Shown here: in pieces, positions 53,971-63,948 of the stretch
How the letters are laid out: each line of letters begins with the position of its first letter
Numbering within the stretch: position 1 is the first letter of the stretch
NCBI RefSeq assembly: GCF_000016345.1
Contig: NC_009379.1
Span: forward strand, 1,550,001 to 1,614,000
DNA length: 64,000 nucleotides
Direction of reading: 5' to 3'
Source of the DNA: Polynucleobacter asymbioticus QLW-P1DMWA-1
GTDB taxonomy: Bacteria > Pseudomonadota > Gammaproteobacteria > Burkholderiales > Burkholderiaceae
Position numbers and translations under genes: made by a program
Notes under the pieces: generated by a model
What the model was told of the DNA's origin: nothing
Databases searched by the model: none
Seen by the model: only the letters and a program-made list of their open reading frames with translations

Positions 53971-55551
53971 ATGTTAGATACCAATCTCAAAACCCAATTA
54001 AAAGCGTACTTCGAAAAGATCGTAGATCCGATCACTCTTGTAGCTAGCTTAGATAGCAGCCCTTCCTCAGCGCAAATGCTTGAACTCCTCACTGAAGTTG
54101 CTGAGCAGTCTGAGAAGATCACCCTCCAAACAGATGGTAAGAGCGGCCATGTTCCGAGTTTTACTGTTGGCAAGTCTGGTAGTGATGCGCGCATTACCTT
54201 TTCTGGATTGCCAATGGGTCATGAAATGACCTCTTTCATCCTAGCAATTTTGCAAGCCAGTGGTTACCCACCAAAAGTTGAAGAAGATGTTATTGCACGC
54301 ATTAAGACTTTGAATGGTCAATTTAAGTTTCAGACATTTATTTCCTTGTCATGCCATAACTGTCCAGATGTTGTGCAAGCCCTCAATCTCATGGCTGCAT
54401 TAAATCCACAGATTGAACATGAAATGATTGATGGCGCCCTCTTTCAGGGTCTAGTAGATCAATATCAAATTATGGCCGTACCAACCGTCATTCTCAATGG
54501 TGAAGTATTCGGCCAAGGCAGAATGGGCGTAGAAGAAATTGTTGCCAAACTCGATACTGGAAGCTCAGAGGAAGAGGCCGCCAAACTCAATGCCAAAGAT
54601 AGCTTTGATGTTCTCGTCATTGGCGGTGGCCCTGCTGGATCTGCTGCCGCTATTTATGCTGCTCGTAAAGGTATTCGCACCGGTATCGTTGCTGAGCGTT
54701 TTGGTGGCCAGGTAATGGATACCTTAGGAATTGAAAACTTTATCTCTGTTTCGCACACAGAAGGTCCTAAGCTTGTTCAGGCTTTAGAGCAACACGTCAA
54801 GAGTTACGAAGTTGACATTATGAATCTGCAGCGCGCTAATGCACTGCGTAAGACCGCTAACGGGATTGAAGTTGAGTTAGCAAACGGCGCAGTGTTAAAT
54901 AGCAAGTCCGTTATCTTAAGCACTGGCGCACGCTGGAGAGAGATGAATGTTCCTGGTGAACAAGAATATCGCAACAAAGGGGTTGCTTATTGCCCGCATT
55001 GCGATGGACCACTCTTTAAAGGTAAACGTGTTGCCGTAATCGGCGGCGGAAATTCTGGTGTAGAAGCAGCTATTGACCTCGCCGGTCTAGTAAGTCACGT
55101 TACCCTCATTGAATTTGACAGTCAGCTTCGCGCAGACGCTGTATTGCAAGTAAAACTAGCTAGCCTACCGAATGTGACCGTTATCAAGAGCGCCCTCACT
55201 AAAGAAGTATTGGGTGACGGCAGTAAAGTAAATGGCTTGCGCTATCAAGATCGCATCAGCAATGAAGAGCATGCAATTGAACTAGAAGGTATCTTCGTAC
55301 AAATCGGTTTATTGCCAAACACTGAGTGGTTAAAAGGTGCTGTTGAACTCTCACCACGTGGTGAGGTGATGGTTGATGCCAAAGGCGAAACCTCTGTTCC
55401 CGGTATATTTGCAGCCGGCGATTGCACTACCGTTCCTTACAAGCAAATCATTATTGCAATGGGTGAAGGTGCAAAAGCATCATTAGGAGCATTTGATTAC
55501 CTCATCCGCCATTCTGTAAGCGAAGAGGCTCCGGTAAAAGTGGCAGCTTAA
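53971..55551 (+). CDS. ahpF: Alkyl hydroperoxide reductase subunit F
   Basis: The flavoprotein disulfide reductase that recharges AhpC with NADH. Two N-terminal thioredoxin-like folds contain the CHNC redox pair (C128, C131). The FAD/NAD domains begin [21 protein letters not shown] near residue 211, with redox pair CPHC (C341, C344) in the TrxB-like domain and an ending [26 protein letters not shown]. The 526-residue length is standard. AAGGA site before the ATG; separated from ahpC by the hairpin element. Confidence 0.96.
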   Translation: MLDTNLKTQLKAYFEKIVDPITLVASLDSSPSSAQMLELLTEVAEQSEKITLQTDGKSGHVPSFTVGKSGSDARITFSGLPMGHEMTSFILAILQASGYPPKVEEDVIARIKTLNGQFKFQTFISLSCHNCPDVVQALNLMAALNPQIEHEMIDGALFQGLVDQYQIMAVPTVILNGEVFGQGRMGVEEIVAKLDTGSSEEEAAKLNAKDSFDVLVIGGGPAGSAAAIYAARKGIRTGIVAERFGGQVMDTLGIENFISVSHTEGPKLVQALEQHVKSYEVDIMNLQRANALRKTANGIEVELANGAVLNSKSVILSTGARWREMNVPGEQEYRNKGVAYCPHCDGPLFKGKRVAVIGGGNSGVEAAIDLAGLVSHVTLIEFDSQLRADAVLQVKLASLPNVTVIKSALTKEVLGDGSKVNGLRYQDRISNEEHAIELEGIFVQIGLLPNTEWLKGAVELSPRGEVMVDAKGETSVPGIFAAGDCTTVPYKQIIIAMGEGAKASLGAFDYLIRHSVSEEAPVKVAA

Positions 55552-55580
55552 ATCTACATGGGGTATGCCGAGTAGCAATA

Positions 55581-55610
55581 AAAAACCCAGAGATCAGTCT
55601 CTGGGTTTTT
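55581..55610. terminator. Bidirectional rho-independent terminator
   Basis: AAAAACCCAGAGA and TCTCTGGGTTTTT form a 13-base stem with a TCAG loop, with T on the plus and A on the left flank. It ends ahpF and can also end the minus-strand lipoprotein gene at 55662. Confidence 0.9.
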
Positions 55611-55661
55611 TATTTAGTTAAGCATTCAAATTGCTTGGTCTTTGAAAAGTGCTTGGGCTAC

Positions 55662-55928
55662 TTATTTTCCAGGGATACAGGTATACCTCACTGCTCCATA
55701 AGTAACACCTGGAGAGCGGGTATCAATCACAATTAAATTTCCGCCTTCTGATTTACATTTCTCTTTTGCTACCTCTAATGCACCGGCGATTTGCATGGGA
55801 TCGTCTACGCTAATTGAATTACTGGGTATTGCATCGTGGATAGTCAATTGAGGTGTTGTCTGCTCTGCCGAACAACCCATGAGTACCAACATAGCAGAAG
55901 AGATCAAAAGAATGTATTTCATGCGCAA
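55662..55928 (-). CDS. Small lipoprotein of unknown function
   Basis: An 88-residue protein with lipoprotein signal, lipobox LMGC with cysteine at residue 19. A second in-frame ATG lies two codons later. The mature domain is about 70 residues, rich in hydrophilic residues, with two further cysteines (EKCKSEGGN and VRYTCIPGK) that may form a disulfide. No recognised family. Lies behind a Gly-rich exported protein on the same strand with a gap of about 46 bases. Confidence 0.7.
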   Translation of the reverse strand: MRMKYILLISSAMLVLMGCSAEQTTPQLTIHDAIPSNSISVDDPMQIAGALEVAKEKCKSEGGNLIVIDTRSPGVTYGAVRYTCIPGK

Positions 55929-55974
55929 AGGTCCATCTGGACATTCTATACGCAGTGGGAAATATTCTTAACTA

Positions 55975-56280
55975 CTAATTCATTACTCTTTGCCAGCCAC
56001 TAGGGCAAGCCTGGGTTTGCGGATAGTACAAGCCATTTTCTGGACAAAAGGCAGCCACGTTTTGCTGGGGGTAATAGTAAGCCTGCGGACCATAATAAAT
56101 AGGGCGAGGTCGGTAATATGCACCAGCAACTACGGCACCTGTAACAGCACCAACCGCAAAAGGAGCCCAACCGCCATGCCAGCCACCCCCATAGCCCCCT
56201 CTCCATCCATGCGCATTTGCTGAGCTAACTGAACTGAATAGAGTTACGGCGACCACCAAGGAAACAAGAATTCTTTTCAT
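55975..56280 (-). CDS. Gly/Tyr-rich small exported protein
   Basis: A 101-residue secreted protein with signal peptide (MKRILVSLVVAVTLFSSVSSANA) followed by a glycine-, tryptophan- and histidine-rich segment (HGWRGGYGGGWHGGW), a short hydrophobic AVGAVTGAVVAGAYY, then YYGPQAYYYPQQNVAAFCPENGLYYPQTQACPSGWQRV with two cysteines. Such small YMGG/Tyr-rich proteins are common, poorly understood envelope proteins of Burkholderiales. Function unknown. Confidence 0.75.
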   Translation of the reverse strand: MKRILVSLVVAVTLFSSVSSANAHGWRGGYGGGWHGGWAPFAVGAVTGAVVAGAYYRPRPIYYGPQAYYYPQQNVAAFCPENGLYYPQTQACPSGWQRVMN

Positions 56281-56367
56281 CTTTACCCCCTACCAATGTA
56301 TAGAGACTTTTCTAAGCTCTTACTCCTACAACGTCCATAGGAATGCCGGAGTTGACGGGGTCTTAAT

Positions 56368-56394
56368 AAAAAATACCAGCTGGGAAGCTGGTAT
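56368..56394 (-). terminator. Terminator of the TRAP-transporter operon
   Basis: ATACCAGC and GCTGGTAT form an eight-base stem with a six-base loop, followed on the minus strand by six T. It lies 32 bases past the permease stop. Confidence 0.85.
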
Positions 56395-56425
56395 TAGTTA
56401 AAAACTCTTTAAAGCTAATGTGGCT

Positions 56426-58297
56426 TTATGACAAAAATCCAGTAGAAATCCATGGGACAAATGCCACGATCAAAGTGCCGATCACTAGTGCAACTAAATA
56501 ACCCATGATTGGTTTAACGCCCTCATCTGGGTTAACCTTGCCAATGGCACAAGCAGCGTAATAGCCAACCCCCAAAGGAGGGGCAAATAAACCAATACCC
56601 ATAGCCAAAATCACGACCATTGAATAATGGACCTCATTAATACCTAATTGACGAGCAACAGGGAACAACAATGGTCCAAATAACACAATAGCCGGAATAC
56701 CTTCAAGAACGGATCCCAAAATCACAAACACAATAATGGAGATGAATAAAAATAAATGGGGGCCGCCATTAAGGTCAGTCATGATTTGCGCAACCACCTG
56801 AGAGAAACCGGATTGCGTTAGACCCCAGGCCATCCCAGTAGCAGCGCCAATAATTAATAGAATCGCGCCCGATAAAGATGCTGTATCAATCAACATAGGC
56901 ACAATCCGCTTAAGATCAAATTGCCTATAAACCAATACGCCACATACCAAGCCGTAAACAATACCAATTGTTGATACCTCGGTAGCTGTAGCCACTCCTT
57001 CTACTACAGCAGCACGAATGACGAACGGCAGAGCCAGCGCTGGAAAGGCAATGAAAAATAGCTTGAATATTTCACTAGCTTTAGGACGATTGGTAACAGT
57101 AATCTGGACATGACGATTACGCCTCCAAACTAATGCACATAAGATTAACCCCAAGATCAAGGCCGGCAACATACCACCTGTAAATAACGCTGCAATCGAT
57201 ACACCAGTTACAGAGCCAATCGTAATCAACACTAAGCTTGGTGGAATTGTTTCTGTTTGCGCGCCAGTTGCTGCCAATAAAGCAACCAACTCACCCGGTG
57301 GAGTTGTCTTCTTCATTTCAGGAAAGAGTGCTGGAGCAATTGCTGCCATGTCAGCTGCCTTAGACCCAGAGATGCCGGATACCAAATACATTGCACCAAC
57401 CAAGACATACGATAAGCCGCCTCGAACGTGTCCAAGCATTGAAGCTAGAAAAGCAATCATTGCCCTAGCCATACCGGTCATCTCCATCAGAAGACCCAAG
57501 AAGACGAACAAAGGTACTGCCAGCAAGACCATATGAGACATTGCTTCATCCATACGCCCAATCACTACTGATAGAGGCATATGCGTACTCAATCCCAAAT
57601 ACGCAACCGTCCCCAAGCCAAAGGCAAAGGCAATTGGCACTCCGGCCAAAATACTGATGCCAGCGACACCAACAAAAAATATCAGTAAATTATATTTTCC
57701 AAGCCCTGCAAACCAGGGAGAACAATAGTAAAAAATAGCGAAGCCTGCCAGTATCAACAGAGTACTCGCTGCAATCACTTTTACGCTACCAATCCTGACT
57801 AAGCGGAAGAGACAAAAGAACATCATCAAGATCACGCCACAAGGGATGGCTGCAGCGCGCCAAAGATTGGAGATCTCTAAAGACGGCGTAGTGACAATTA
57901 ATTCATCTAGAGCAAAATGATATGCAGGACGAAGAATGATGGCCAGATAAAAGAAGCAGGCCAAAATCCCGAATGACTCGAAATACATTCGCTTATGTGG
58001 AGTGAGCTTGCTGATGCAAGCCGTCATACGCATATGCTCACCACGCTTTAAAGCAATGACCGAACCAATCATCGCTAGCCATAAGAATAAAATGGAAGCA
58101 AGCTCATCTGACCAAATGAGCGGGGAGTTAAATACATACCTCCCCACCACCCCGGAAAACAAAATGCCAATACAAGCTAAGACCAAACCTGCTGCTACCC
58201 ATTGAACGAGGGTAGCAACAATGGTTTCCAACCAGACAGCGCCCTTGGCTATTGAACCAGTAGGTACTGGTTCATTTTCTAAGGACGGCAGACTCAC
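56426..58297 (-). CDS. TRAP transporter fused permease, DctQ-DctM type
   Basis: A 623-residue inner-membrane permease combining the small DctQ and large DctM subunits in one chain. The first ~180 residues contain four hydrophobic segments with VGRYVFNSPLIWSDELASILFLWLAMIGSVIALKRGEHMRM (DctQ). The rest is DctM, e.g. AVPLFVFLGLLMEMTGMARAMIAFL and LYLVSGISGSKAADMAAIAPALFPEM. The start is GTG at 58297, overlapping the dctP stop by four bases (GTGA). It takes up a carboxylate or aromatic acid with sodium or proton; ligand unknown. Confidence 0.9.
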   Translation of the reverse strand: MSLPSLENEPVPTGSIAKGAVWLETIVATLVQWVAAGLVLACIGILFSGVVGRYVFNSPLIWSDELASILFLWLAMIGSVIALKRGEHMRMTACISKLTPHKRMYFESFGILACFFYLAIILRPAYHFALDELIVTTPSLEISNLWRAAAIPCGVILMMFFCLFRLVRIGSVKVIAASTLLILAGFAIFYYCSPWFAGLGKYNLLIFFVGVAGISILAGVPIAFAFGLGTVAYLGLSTHMPLSVVIGRMDEAMSHMVLLAVPLFVFLGLLMEMTGMARAMIAFLASMLGHVRGGLSYVLVGAMYLVSGISGSKAADMAAIAPALFPEMKKTTPPGELVALLAATGAQTETIPPSLVLITIGSVTGVSIAALFTGGMLPALILGLILCALVWRRNRHVQITVTNRPKASEIFKLFFIAFPALALPFVIRAAVVEGVATATEVSTIGIVYGLVCGVLVYRQFDLKRIVPMLIDTASLSGAILLIIGAATGMAWGLTQSGFSQVVAQIMTDLNGGPHLFLFISIIVFVILGSVLEGIPAIVLFGPLLFPVARQLGINEVHYSMVVILAMGIGLFAPPLGVGYYAACAIGKVNPDEGVKPIMGYLVALVIGTLIVAFVPWISTGFLS

Positions 58298-59307
58298 GCT
58301 AACTTGCCTACATATTTTTCAAGTAGAGACCATGCCTCATCGCCAAATTTAGCCTTCCATTCGGAATAAAAACCAGCTTGACGAAGTTTTTCACGGAAAG
58401 GGTCTGGATTGGTATCGTTCACCGCCATGCCCTTAGCCTTCAATTCAGATTGCAAGCCATCATTCATCTTACGAACATCGGCACGCTGCAGGACCGCTGA
58501 CTCCGCCACGTTACGGGTAACGATTACTTGTAGATCTGGCGGCAATTGTTCAAATAACTTCTTATTACCCATAAACCAATAGCCATCCCACATATGATTG
58601 GTCATAGAGCAATATTTTTGAACTTCATAAAGTTTGGCGGTATAAATAATCGCCAGAGGATTCTCTTGTCCATCTACCACTTTTGACTGAAGTGCTGAAT
58701 ACACCTCTGCAAAATTCAATGGGGTTGGAGCTGCACCCAAGGCCTTAAATAAAGAAACCCACATCGGGCCAGGAGGCGTACGTAACTTAATACCTTTTAA
58801 ATCATCTGGCTTGTTGATTGGGCGAACGCTATTAGTCACTTCACGATAACCGTTATCCCAAATCTTATCGAAAGCAAAAATGGTTCCTGTGTTGGCGATT
58901 TGACGGCGAACATAAGCACCTAATTCACCATCCATTGCGGCCCATACTTGTTTGTAATCTTTGAAGGCAAAGCCTACACCGTTGATCTGAGCTTGCGGCA
59001 CAAGTGAACCCAAGATCAATGGAGATAAAGTCATGAAGTCTAAAGCGCCTGAACGCAACTGAGACAACATATCGGTATCGTTACCCAATTGGTTGTAAGG
59101 AAAAACTTGAATATCGACGCGACCCTTTGTTTCCACTTTAATTTTTGAGGCCATCTTATATGCATGAATATTCAATGGATGGGTAGCAGGTAAATTACTA
59201 CCAAATTTCATATTGAACTCTGCAGTTTGTGCAAACGCGTTGCCAGCTACCAAAGGTAATGCTGCAATACCCGCATGCTTCATAAAGTCACGTCTTGTGT
59301 ATGTCAT
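58294..59307 (-). CDS. TRAP transporter substrate-binding protein DctP
   Basis: The periplasmic receptor of the TRAP system, 337 residues. The ATG at 59307 follows GGAGATGAA and is preferred over an upstream in-frame ATG. A twin-arginine-type signal is visible (TRRDFMKHAGIAALPLVAG). Receptor features: KFGSNLPATHPLNIHAYKMAS, the DctP arginine segment GIKLRTPPGPMWVSLFKALGAAPTPLNFAEVYSALQSKVVDGQENPLA and YCSMTNHMWDGYW. Ligand unknown, probably a monocarboxylate or aromatic acid; it belongs with the enzymes upstream. Confidence 0.9.
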   Translation of the reverse strand: MTYTRRDFMKHAGIAALPLVAGNAFAQTAEFNMKFGSNLPATHPLNIHAYKMASKIKVETKGRVDIQVFPYNQLGNDTDMLSQLRSGALDFMTLSPLILGSLVPQAQINGVGFAFKDYKQVWAAMDGELGAYVRRQIANTGTIFAFDKIWDNGYREVTNSVRPINKPDDLKGIKLRTPPGPMWVSLFKALGAAPTPLNFAEVYSALQSKVVDGQENPLAIIYTAKLYEVQKYCSMTNHMWDGYWFMGNKKLFEQLPPDLQVIVTRNVAESAVLQRADVRKMNDGLQSELKAKGMAVNDTNPDPFREKLRQAGFYSEWKAKFGDEAWSLLEKYVGKLA

Positions 59308-59431
59308 TTCATCTCCATTTAATCTATTCATTTTTTATTTTTTAAATAGCAAAGATCTTAGCTATTCATTCTGGTGCTTAATATACCGCTCAATTTTAAT
59401 TAATAAGCCAAAATCAAGGGAAAACACCAAA

Positions 59432-60235
59432 TTAATAGGCCTTAGCGGGCGCCCCATTGCGGCGCAGGGTAGGCAAGCCAACCCCAGTTGCCTCAAAGCC
59501 TCCATCCACTGCGATTACTTGCCCATTAATAAAAGCGGCTTGCTCGCTACATAAAAAGCCGACTGTATTCGCCATTTCTTCTACGGTGCCGTAGCGACCC
59601 AGGGGAATGGCGTCGTAATAATCCGTCCGGATGGCCACGCTATGAACTAGCTTTGCCATTTCAGTCTCAACTGGGCCTGGGGCAATGACATTGACACGTA
59701 CATTGAGATTACCTAACTCCACAGCGTATTGTTTTGTCAATTGAATCAATGCAGCTTTACTGGTGCCATAAGCAACCCTGAGGGTGCTAGCTCGCAAACC
59801 TGATATAGAAGCGATGTTCACAATCGCGCCCCCACCGTTTTGAACAATTGATCGCCCAAATACTTGTGAACAAATAAATGCGCCATCTAAGTTGGTTCCA
59901 AGAACTGTGCGCCATTCATCAAATGAGGTTTCCAATACCGGCTTAAATACAGCAACTCCTGCGTTATTGACCAGTGCGTCTACATGACCAAATTGAGCCA
60001 ATACCTCTTGAGATGCTTTTTCAACCTCTTGTGGCTTAGACACATCGCAATGAATGCCAATAACATCTTCAGAGCCAATAGATTGCATTGTTTTATCGAG
60101 AGTAACTTTATCAATGTCGAGCAAGGCAACTTGATATCCATGGCGCAAAAACCATTTGCCTATTCCTAAACCAATTCCGCGAGCACCACCAGTGACAACG
60201 GCAACATGACGTTTGTTTGAATCCTTGTTATTCAT
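59432..60235 (-). CDS. Short-chain dehydrogenase/reductase
   Basis: A 267-residue SDR. The NAD(P) loop is VTGGARGIGLGIG near residues 14-26, the NNAG motif is in LVNNAGVAVFK near 91, and the catalytic Ser and Tyr-x3-Lys lie in ASISGLRASTLRVAYGTSKAAL, near 142-160. The C-terminal extension after the AVDGG motif is slightly long. Probably an alcohol/ketone oxidoreductase of the catabolic cluster. It stands 124 bases upstream of dctP, on the same strand. Confidence 0.87.
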   Translation of the reverse strand: MNNKDSNKRHVAVVTGGARGIGLGIGKWFLRHGYQVALLDIDKVTLDKTMQSIGSEDVIGIHCDVSKPQEVEKASQEVLAQFGHVDALVNNAGVAVFKPVLETSFDEWRTVLGTNLDGAFICSQVFGRSIVQNGGGAIVNIASISGLRASTLRVAYGTSKAALIQLTKQYAVELGNLNVRVNVIAPGPVETEMAKLVHSVAIRTDYYDAIPLGRYGTVEEMANTVGFLCSEQAAFINGQVIAVDGGFEATGVGLPTLRRNGAPAKAY

Positions 60236-60346
60236 ATTTGAATACTTTATCTCTTGGAAATTAATGATTGTTATTAATCCAATACCTTGTTTGCATAAAC
60301 TGTAGAGTCTAAATTGTACCTTTCAGCGATGTCATAACAAGCGGGA

Positions 60347-61282
60347 TTAGTTATGTTGAGCTCGTTCTAGCATCTTTATCAAAGCATAGACTGATTGGTT
60401 ATACGGCACTTCAACACCATATTTTTTAGCGAGCTGCACAATATAGCCATTGAGAAAATCAATCTCTGTTTTTTTGCCCCTGGCAAGATCTTGAGCAGTC
60501 GAAGAGCGCTGCGTTACCATGGTCGATGCGATCAATTCATTTGCTTCTCTGCCCTCAGCTTCTGAAATCAGAACCCCCTCTAAAGCAGCAATCTTGATAA
60601 ATTCATGGGTAATACCATCAATCTGTTGAATAATCTCCGGTACCCGCACCATCTCACCATAGGTAATTTGTCCAATTCCAGAAATTCCGTTGTAGCTGCA
60701 ATTCACCAAAAACTTGAGCCACATATCCCTTTTAATTTGAGCGGTAATCGCACAAGGTATCCCTGAGCTCTCGAATAATGCGCAAATACCAGCGAGCTTT
60801 TCTTGGTCGGGCGGTGTTATCTCCTGAAGACTGCCCACCAAAAGCTCTCCACGCCCATGATGTTTCATGGTTCTATGACCATTCATCCCCGCTGCTACAT
60901 AGACCACTGCTGGATATATTGGATTGGAAATGAGACCGGATGCAATCTGAGTATTAGCCACTCCATTTTGCAAACTCAATATAACTGCATGACTTGGTAA
61001 TACAGAAGCAATATCTTGAATTGTTTTTTCTGTATCCGGAGATTTCACACTCAACAGGACGAGATCGGCATCTCTTAGTAGAGAAAGATCGCTACTTGCC
61101 TTCACTTTGATGACTTCTTGAAATGACTTGCAGTCCATTTCCAAACCCAATTCATTGATCGCCTCTGCGCGATCAACTCTAGCAATCAGAGTGACATCAT
61201 GCTTTGCACGAGCGAGCATGCCTCCAAAAAAGCAACCCACTGCGCCTGCACCTAATACATAGATCTTTTGATATTTTGACAA
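60347..61282 (-). CDS. Ketopantoate-reductase family (PanE/ApbA-like) oxidoreductase
   Basis: A 311-residue NAD(P)-dependent oxidoreductase with the N-terminal loop VLGAGAVGCFFGGMLARAKHDVTLIAR and the ketopantoate reductase C-terminal helical domain (DMWLKFLVNCSYNGISGIGQITYGEMV). Homologues in catabolic clusters often reduce 2-oxo acids other than ketopantoate. Located between the SDR and the ferredoxin-reductase gene on the same strand, so a role in the cluster rather than in pantothenate synthesis is likely. Confidence 0.83.
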   Translation of the reverse strand: MSKYQKIYVLGAGAVGCFFGGMLARAKHDVTLIARVDRAEAINELGLEMDCKSFQEVIKVKASSDLSLLRDADLVLLSVKSPDTEKTIQDIASVLPSHAVILSLQNGVANTQIASGLISNPIYPAVVYVAAGMNGHRTMKHHGRGELLVGSLQEITPPDQEKLAGICALFESSGIPCAITAQIKRDMWLKFLVNCSYNGISGIGQITYGEMVRVPEIIQQIDGITHEFIKIAALEGVLISEAEGREANELIASTMVTQRSSTAQDLARGKKTEIDFLNGYIVQLAKKYGVEVPYNQSVYALIKMLERAQHN

Positions 61283-61309
61283 AGGATTAAAGTCTATTAA
61301 AAATGTAGT

Positions 61310-62284
61310 TTATAAATCGAGAACCAATGTTCCACTTTTGATATGGGAGATGCATGGCGTTAAATACTCTGTATGCTCCGCATCACTCAAAATACAGTCG
61401 CCATGCTCCACATCACCGCTGATATAGCGAGTTTTACAGGTTCCACATAAGCCAGATTGACAGGAAGTTGAAACCTCAACGCCCAATTTAGCCAAAACAT
61501 CAATCAAGGATTCTGAGCGCGAAAGCGTTATTTTTTGACCAGTGCTCTGAATTTGAATCGCCAATTCACTAACATCTGATTTAACTTCGGTTTGGCCAGC
61601 CTCTTTTTCTGGGGCTTTAAAGTGCTCACAATTCACGTGAATATCGCTGCGTTTTGTTGCAGCTTGAGCGCATGCCTTCATAAATCCAGCCGGTCCACAA
61701 TAGTACAAATGTGCCCCAGACTCGAGATCCTCAATCATTTCAGAAATATTCAATCCATTTCCAGGAATACCGTCATCTAAATGAAACTGAATTTCCCCTG
61801 AATCAGATAAATTCTGGAGATCTTGCGGAAATGCAATATTTTCTTGGGCACGTGCGCAGTAATGTAATTCAAAGGGAATCCCCAAAGACTTGAGGCGATG
61901 CCCCATCGACTTTAAGGGGGTGATTCCAATTCCCCCCGCCAACAAAATAACTTTTTTCGCAGACTCATCCAAATGAAAATGATTGCGAGGGCGGCTTACA
62001 GCAAGAAAATCACCCACCCTGAGCGCCTGATGAACTTCTTTTGATCCGCCACGGCCTTGCTCATCTCGCAATATACCGACTACATAACGATGGGTTTCAG
62101 CAGGATCGTTGCTTAAAGAGTATTGGCGGATACTACCCGAAGGTAAATGTAAATCAATATGTGAACCTGCATCAAAAGATGGCAATGCTTTTCCATCCTC
62201 AGAAACTAGTTCATAGGAATGAATTCCACTAGCTTCTTGGCGGATTTGTTTTATTTTTAAGTGAAGTAATTTATTGTCAGTCAC
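61310..62284 (-). CDS. Flavin/2Fe-2S oxygenase reductase (PDR/VanB family)
   Basis: The electron-transfer partner of a Rieske oxygenase. A flavin-binding domain (RQYSLSNDPAE) is followed by the NAD motif LLAGGIGITPLKSM and a C-terminal plant-type 2Fe-2S ferredoxin (CQSGLCGTC...GDC). This domain order is the phthalate dioxygenase reductase/VanB type. The GTG at 62284 fits the family N-terminus (VTDNKLLHLKI); an ATG at 62302 is the alternative. It lies 65 bases behind the Rieske oxygenase. Confidence 0.88.
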   Translation of the reverse strand: MTDNKLLHLKIKQIRQEASGIHSYELVSEDGKALPSFDAGSHIDLHLPSGSIRQYSLSNDPAETHRYVVGILRDEQGRGGSKEVHQALRVGDFLAVSRPRNHFHLDESAKKVILLAGGIGITPLKSMGHRLKSLGIPFELHYCARAQENIAFPQDLQNLSDSGEIQFHLDDGIPGNGLNISEMIEDLESGAHLYYCGPAGFMKACAQAATKRSDIHVNCEHFKAPEKEAGQTEVKSDVSELAIQIQSTGQKITLSRSESLIDVLAKLGVEVSTSCQSGLCGTCKTRYISGDVEHGDCILSDAEHTEYLTPCISHIKSGTLVLDL

Positions 62285-62349
62285 TTTTTTGTCTCGCTCC
62301 ATAAAAAGAGATAGGCTGCAAGCCCAATCTATCCCTTCCAATACTTTGA

Positions 62350-63909
62350 TTAATGCTTAAATTGTGCTTTTGCAGTCTGCTCAAGCTCTTCCATCTTGCT
62401 CTTAACAAACTCAATGCGCTCTTTGCCTTTGTACTGCTCACTCTCCGTGAGGATAGCAATCACTCCTTTAGCAACAAAGCGTCTTTGCGCAATTTCTTCT
62501 TCAGTTGTTGCGGCAATAGGTAATTCAAATACATTTCCAGAACAGTAGCTATTTGGCGCTCCACCGAAATCTTTTAGCCACTCAGAAAATGCCTCTGCAC
62601 TAGCTGCTGGATTAGATCCACGCACGGCATCACGCAACATTTTTCTAAAGAGGTATGGGCCCGCATCAAATTTAGTAGGGTTCTCTAACGCATGAACAGC
62701 AATGGGCCGTTGACTAATAATTGCCTCATAGTCACCAGGCGCATATTGGGCCATCTTGTAATTAGGCCTTGATCTGTGATCAGCAGGAATCTCCACGATA
62801 TCGTTAATCGTGTGATTGCCAAAGCGCTCAGCCCTTCGTAATGCAACCTGACCATCTAAAAAGTCAATGGACTCATAGCCTACTAGCTCTTTTTGACCAA
62901 TACCACGAGTATCAATACCAGGACCCATGACACGCCAACCAATCATCTTGCTATTAAAGTCATCGACTGGAACAGTCCAACGAATAATATGGAAGCGACT
63001 GAATAATTTTTTGTTTGAACCATCTTCAGACGTATATGCATGCAAACTTAAGTTTGGTAGCACTTGATGCTGAACACGAATAAATAATTTTTCGTTGTTT
63101 ACACGGCGCGCACCTGAGCAAGCAAGGCCACGACCGCCGTGGATCGGCACGAATTGCATATCAGGGTGCACCTCCATTGTTGGGGCGCCCACTTCATCAA
63201 ACGTAGTGCCCTGATAGTGTCCACCCACCACGTTTTTGGCGGCATGCAATTCAGCTGTGTGGAAATTATCTGCTGCATTATCTTGCACTTGCAACCAATT
63301 GCAGTGTTGGAAATTGCTATAAGGAACTAACTCGTCACCTTCTGCAACAGTAAAGTCTGACTCCCACTCCGGGAATGGCGGCTCTTTATCTGGAGCACCC
63401 ATGTAAGCAAAGACCAAACCATTTTTTTCAAAAGCTTTATATGCACCCTGCTGAATTGAGCAAGCGTATTTTTCAGCCTCAGCTTCTTCACCTTTTGGGA
63501 AGGGCGCATTAAGGCAAGTACCATCAACGTCAAACACCATGCCGTGGTAGCAACACTTAATTCCGTGCTCTTGAATCAAACCATACTCAAGTGAAGCACC
63601 GCGATGTACACAATGTGCATGCAATACACCAACGCTACCGCTGCCATCGCGAAATGCTACTAACTCTTCGCCTAAGATCGTCAAAAACCTTGGTGTATCA
63701 GTAAGCTCAATTGACATGCAAACGGGATGCCAGAAACCACGCATGTACTCACCCATTGGAGTACCGGGGCCAACTTCAGTCAATTCTGGATCATGGCCAG
63801 GAACTTTGTTGGTGTAGTAACCACCAAATGGCACTAATTTCTTGGGGCTTGCTGTTGTTCCAGCTGTTGCACCAACCTTCTTTTCCGCTTGCTCTTGCTT
63901 AATCGTCAT
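62350..63909 (-). CDS. Rieske non-haem iron oxygenase, alpha subunit
   Basis: A 519-residue aromatic-ring-hydroxylating or demethylating oxygenase. The Rieske 2Fe-2S ligands are C100-x-H102 and C119-x2-H122; the catalytic iron ligands are D214-x2-H217-x4-H222 (DNFHTAELH). It resembles the phthalate 4,5-dioxygenase-like branch but is longer than its usual ~430-450 residues owing to an N-terminal extension and a long C-terminal helical tail. Substrate cannot be read from sequence. The encoded reductase is downstream, and the operator at 63.95 kb lies just before it. Confidence 0.9.
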   Translation of the reverse strand: MTIKQEQAEKKVGATAGTTASPKKLVPFGGYYTNKVPGHDPELTEVGPGTPMGEYMRGFWHPVCMSIELTDTPRFLTILGEELVAFRDGSGSVGVLHAHCVHRGASLEYGLIQEHGIKCCYHGMVFDVDGTCLNAPFPKGEEAEAEKYACSIQQGAYKAFEKNGLVFAYMGAPDKEPPFPEWESDFTVAEGDELVPYSNFQHCNWLQVQDNAADNFHTAELHAAKNVVGGHYQGTTFDEVGAPTMEVHPDMQFVPIHGGRGLACSGARRVNNEKLFIRVQHQVLPNLSLHAYTSEDGSNKKLFSRFHIIRWTVPVDDFNSKMIGWRVMGPGIDTRGIGQKELVGYESIDFLDGQVALRRAERFGNHTINDIVEIPADHRSRPNYKMAQYAPGDYEAIISQRPIAVHALENPTKFDAGPYLFRKMLRDAVRGSNPAASAEAFSEWLKDFGGAPNSYCSGNVFELPIAATTEEEIAQRRFVAKGVIAILTESEQYKGKERIEFVKSKMEELEQTAKAQFKH

Positions 63910-63948
63910 TACTAGGGTCTCCTGTTTTTTGACTATTCTATGTATTCC

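Noticed and set aside
60347..61282. Pantothenate biosynthesis gene panE
   Set aside because: Family membership is clear, but the context is a catabolic cluster without panB or panC, so the specific name is not assigned.
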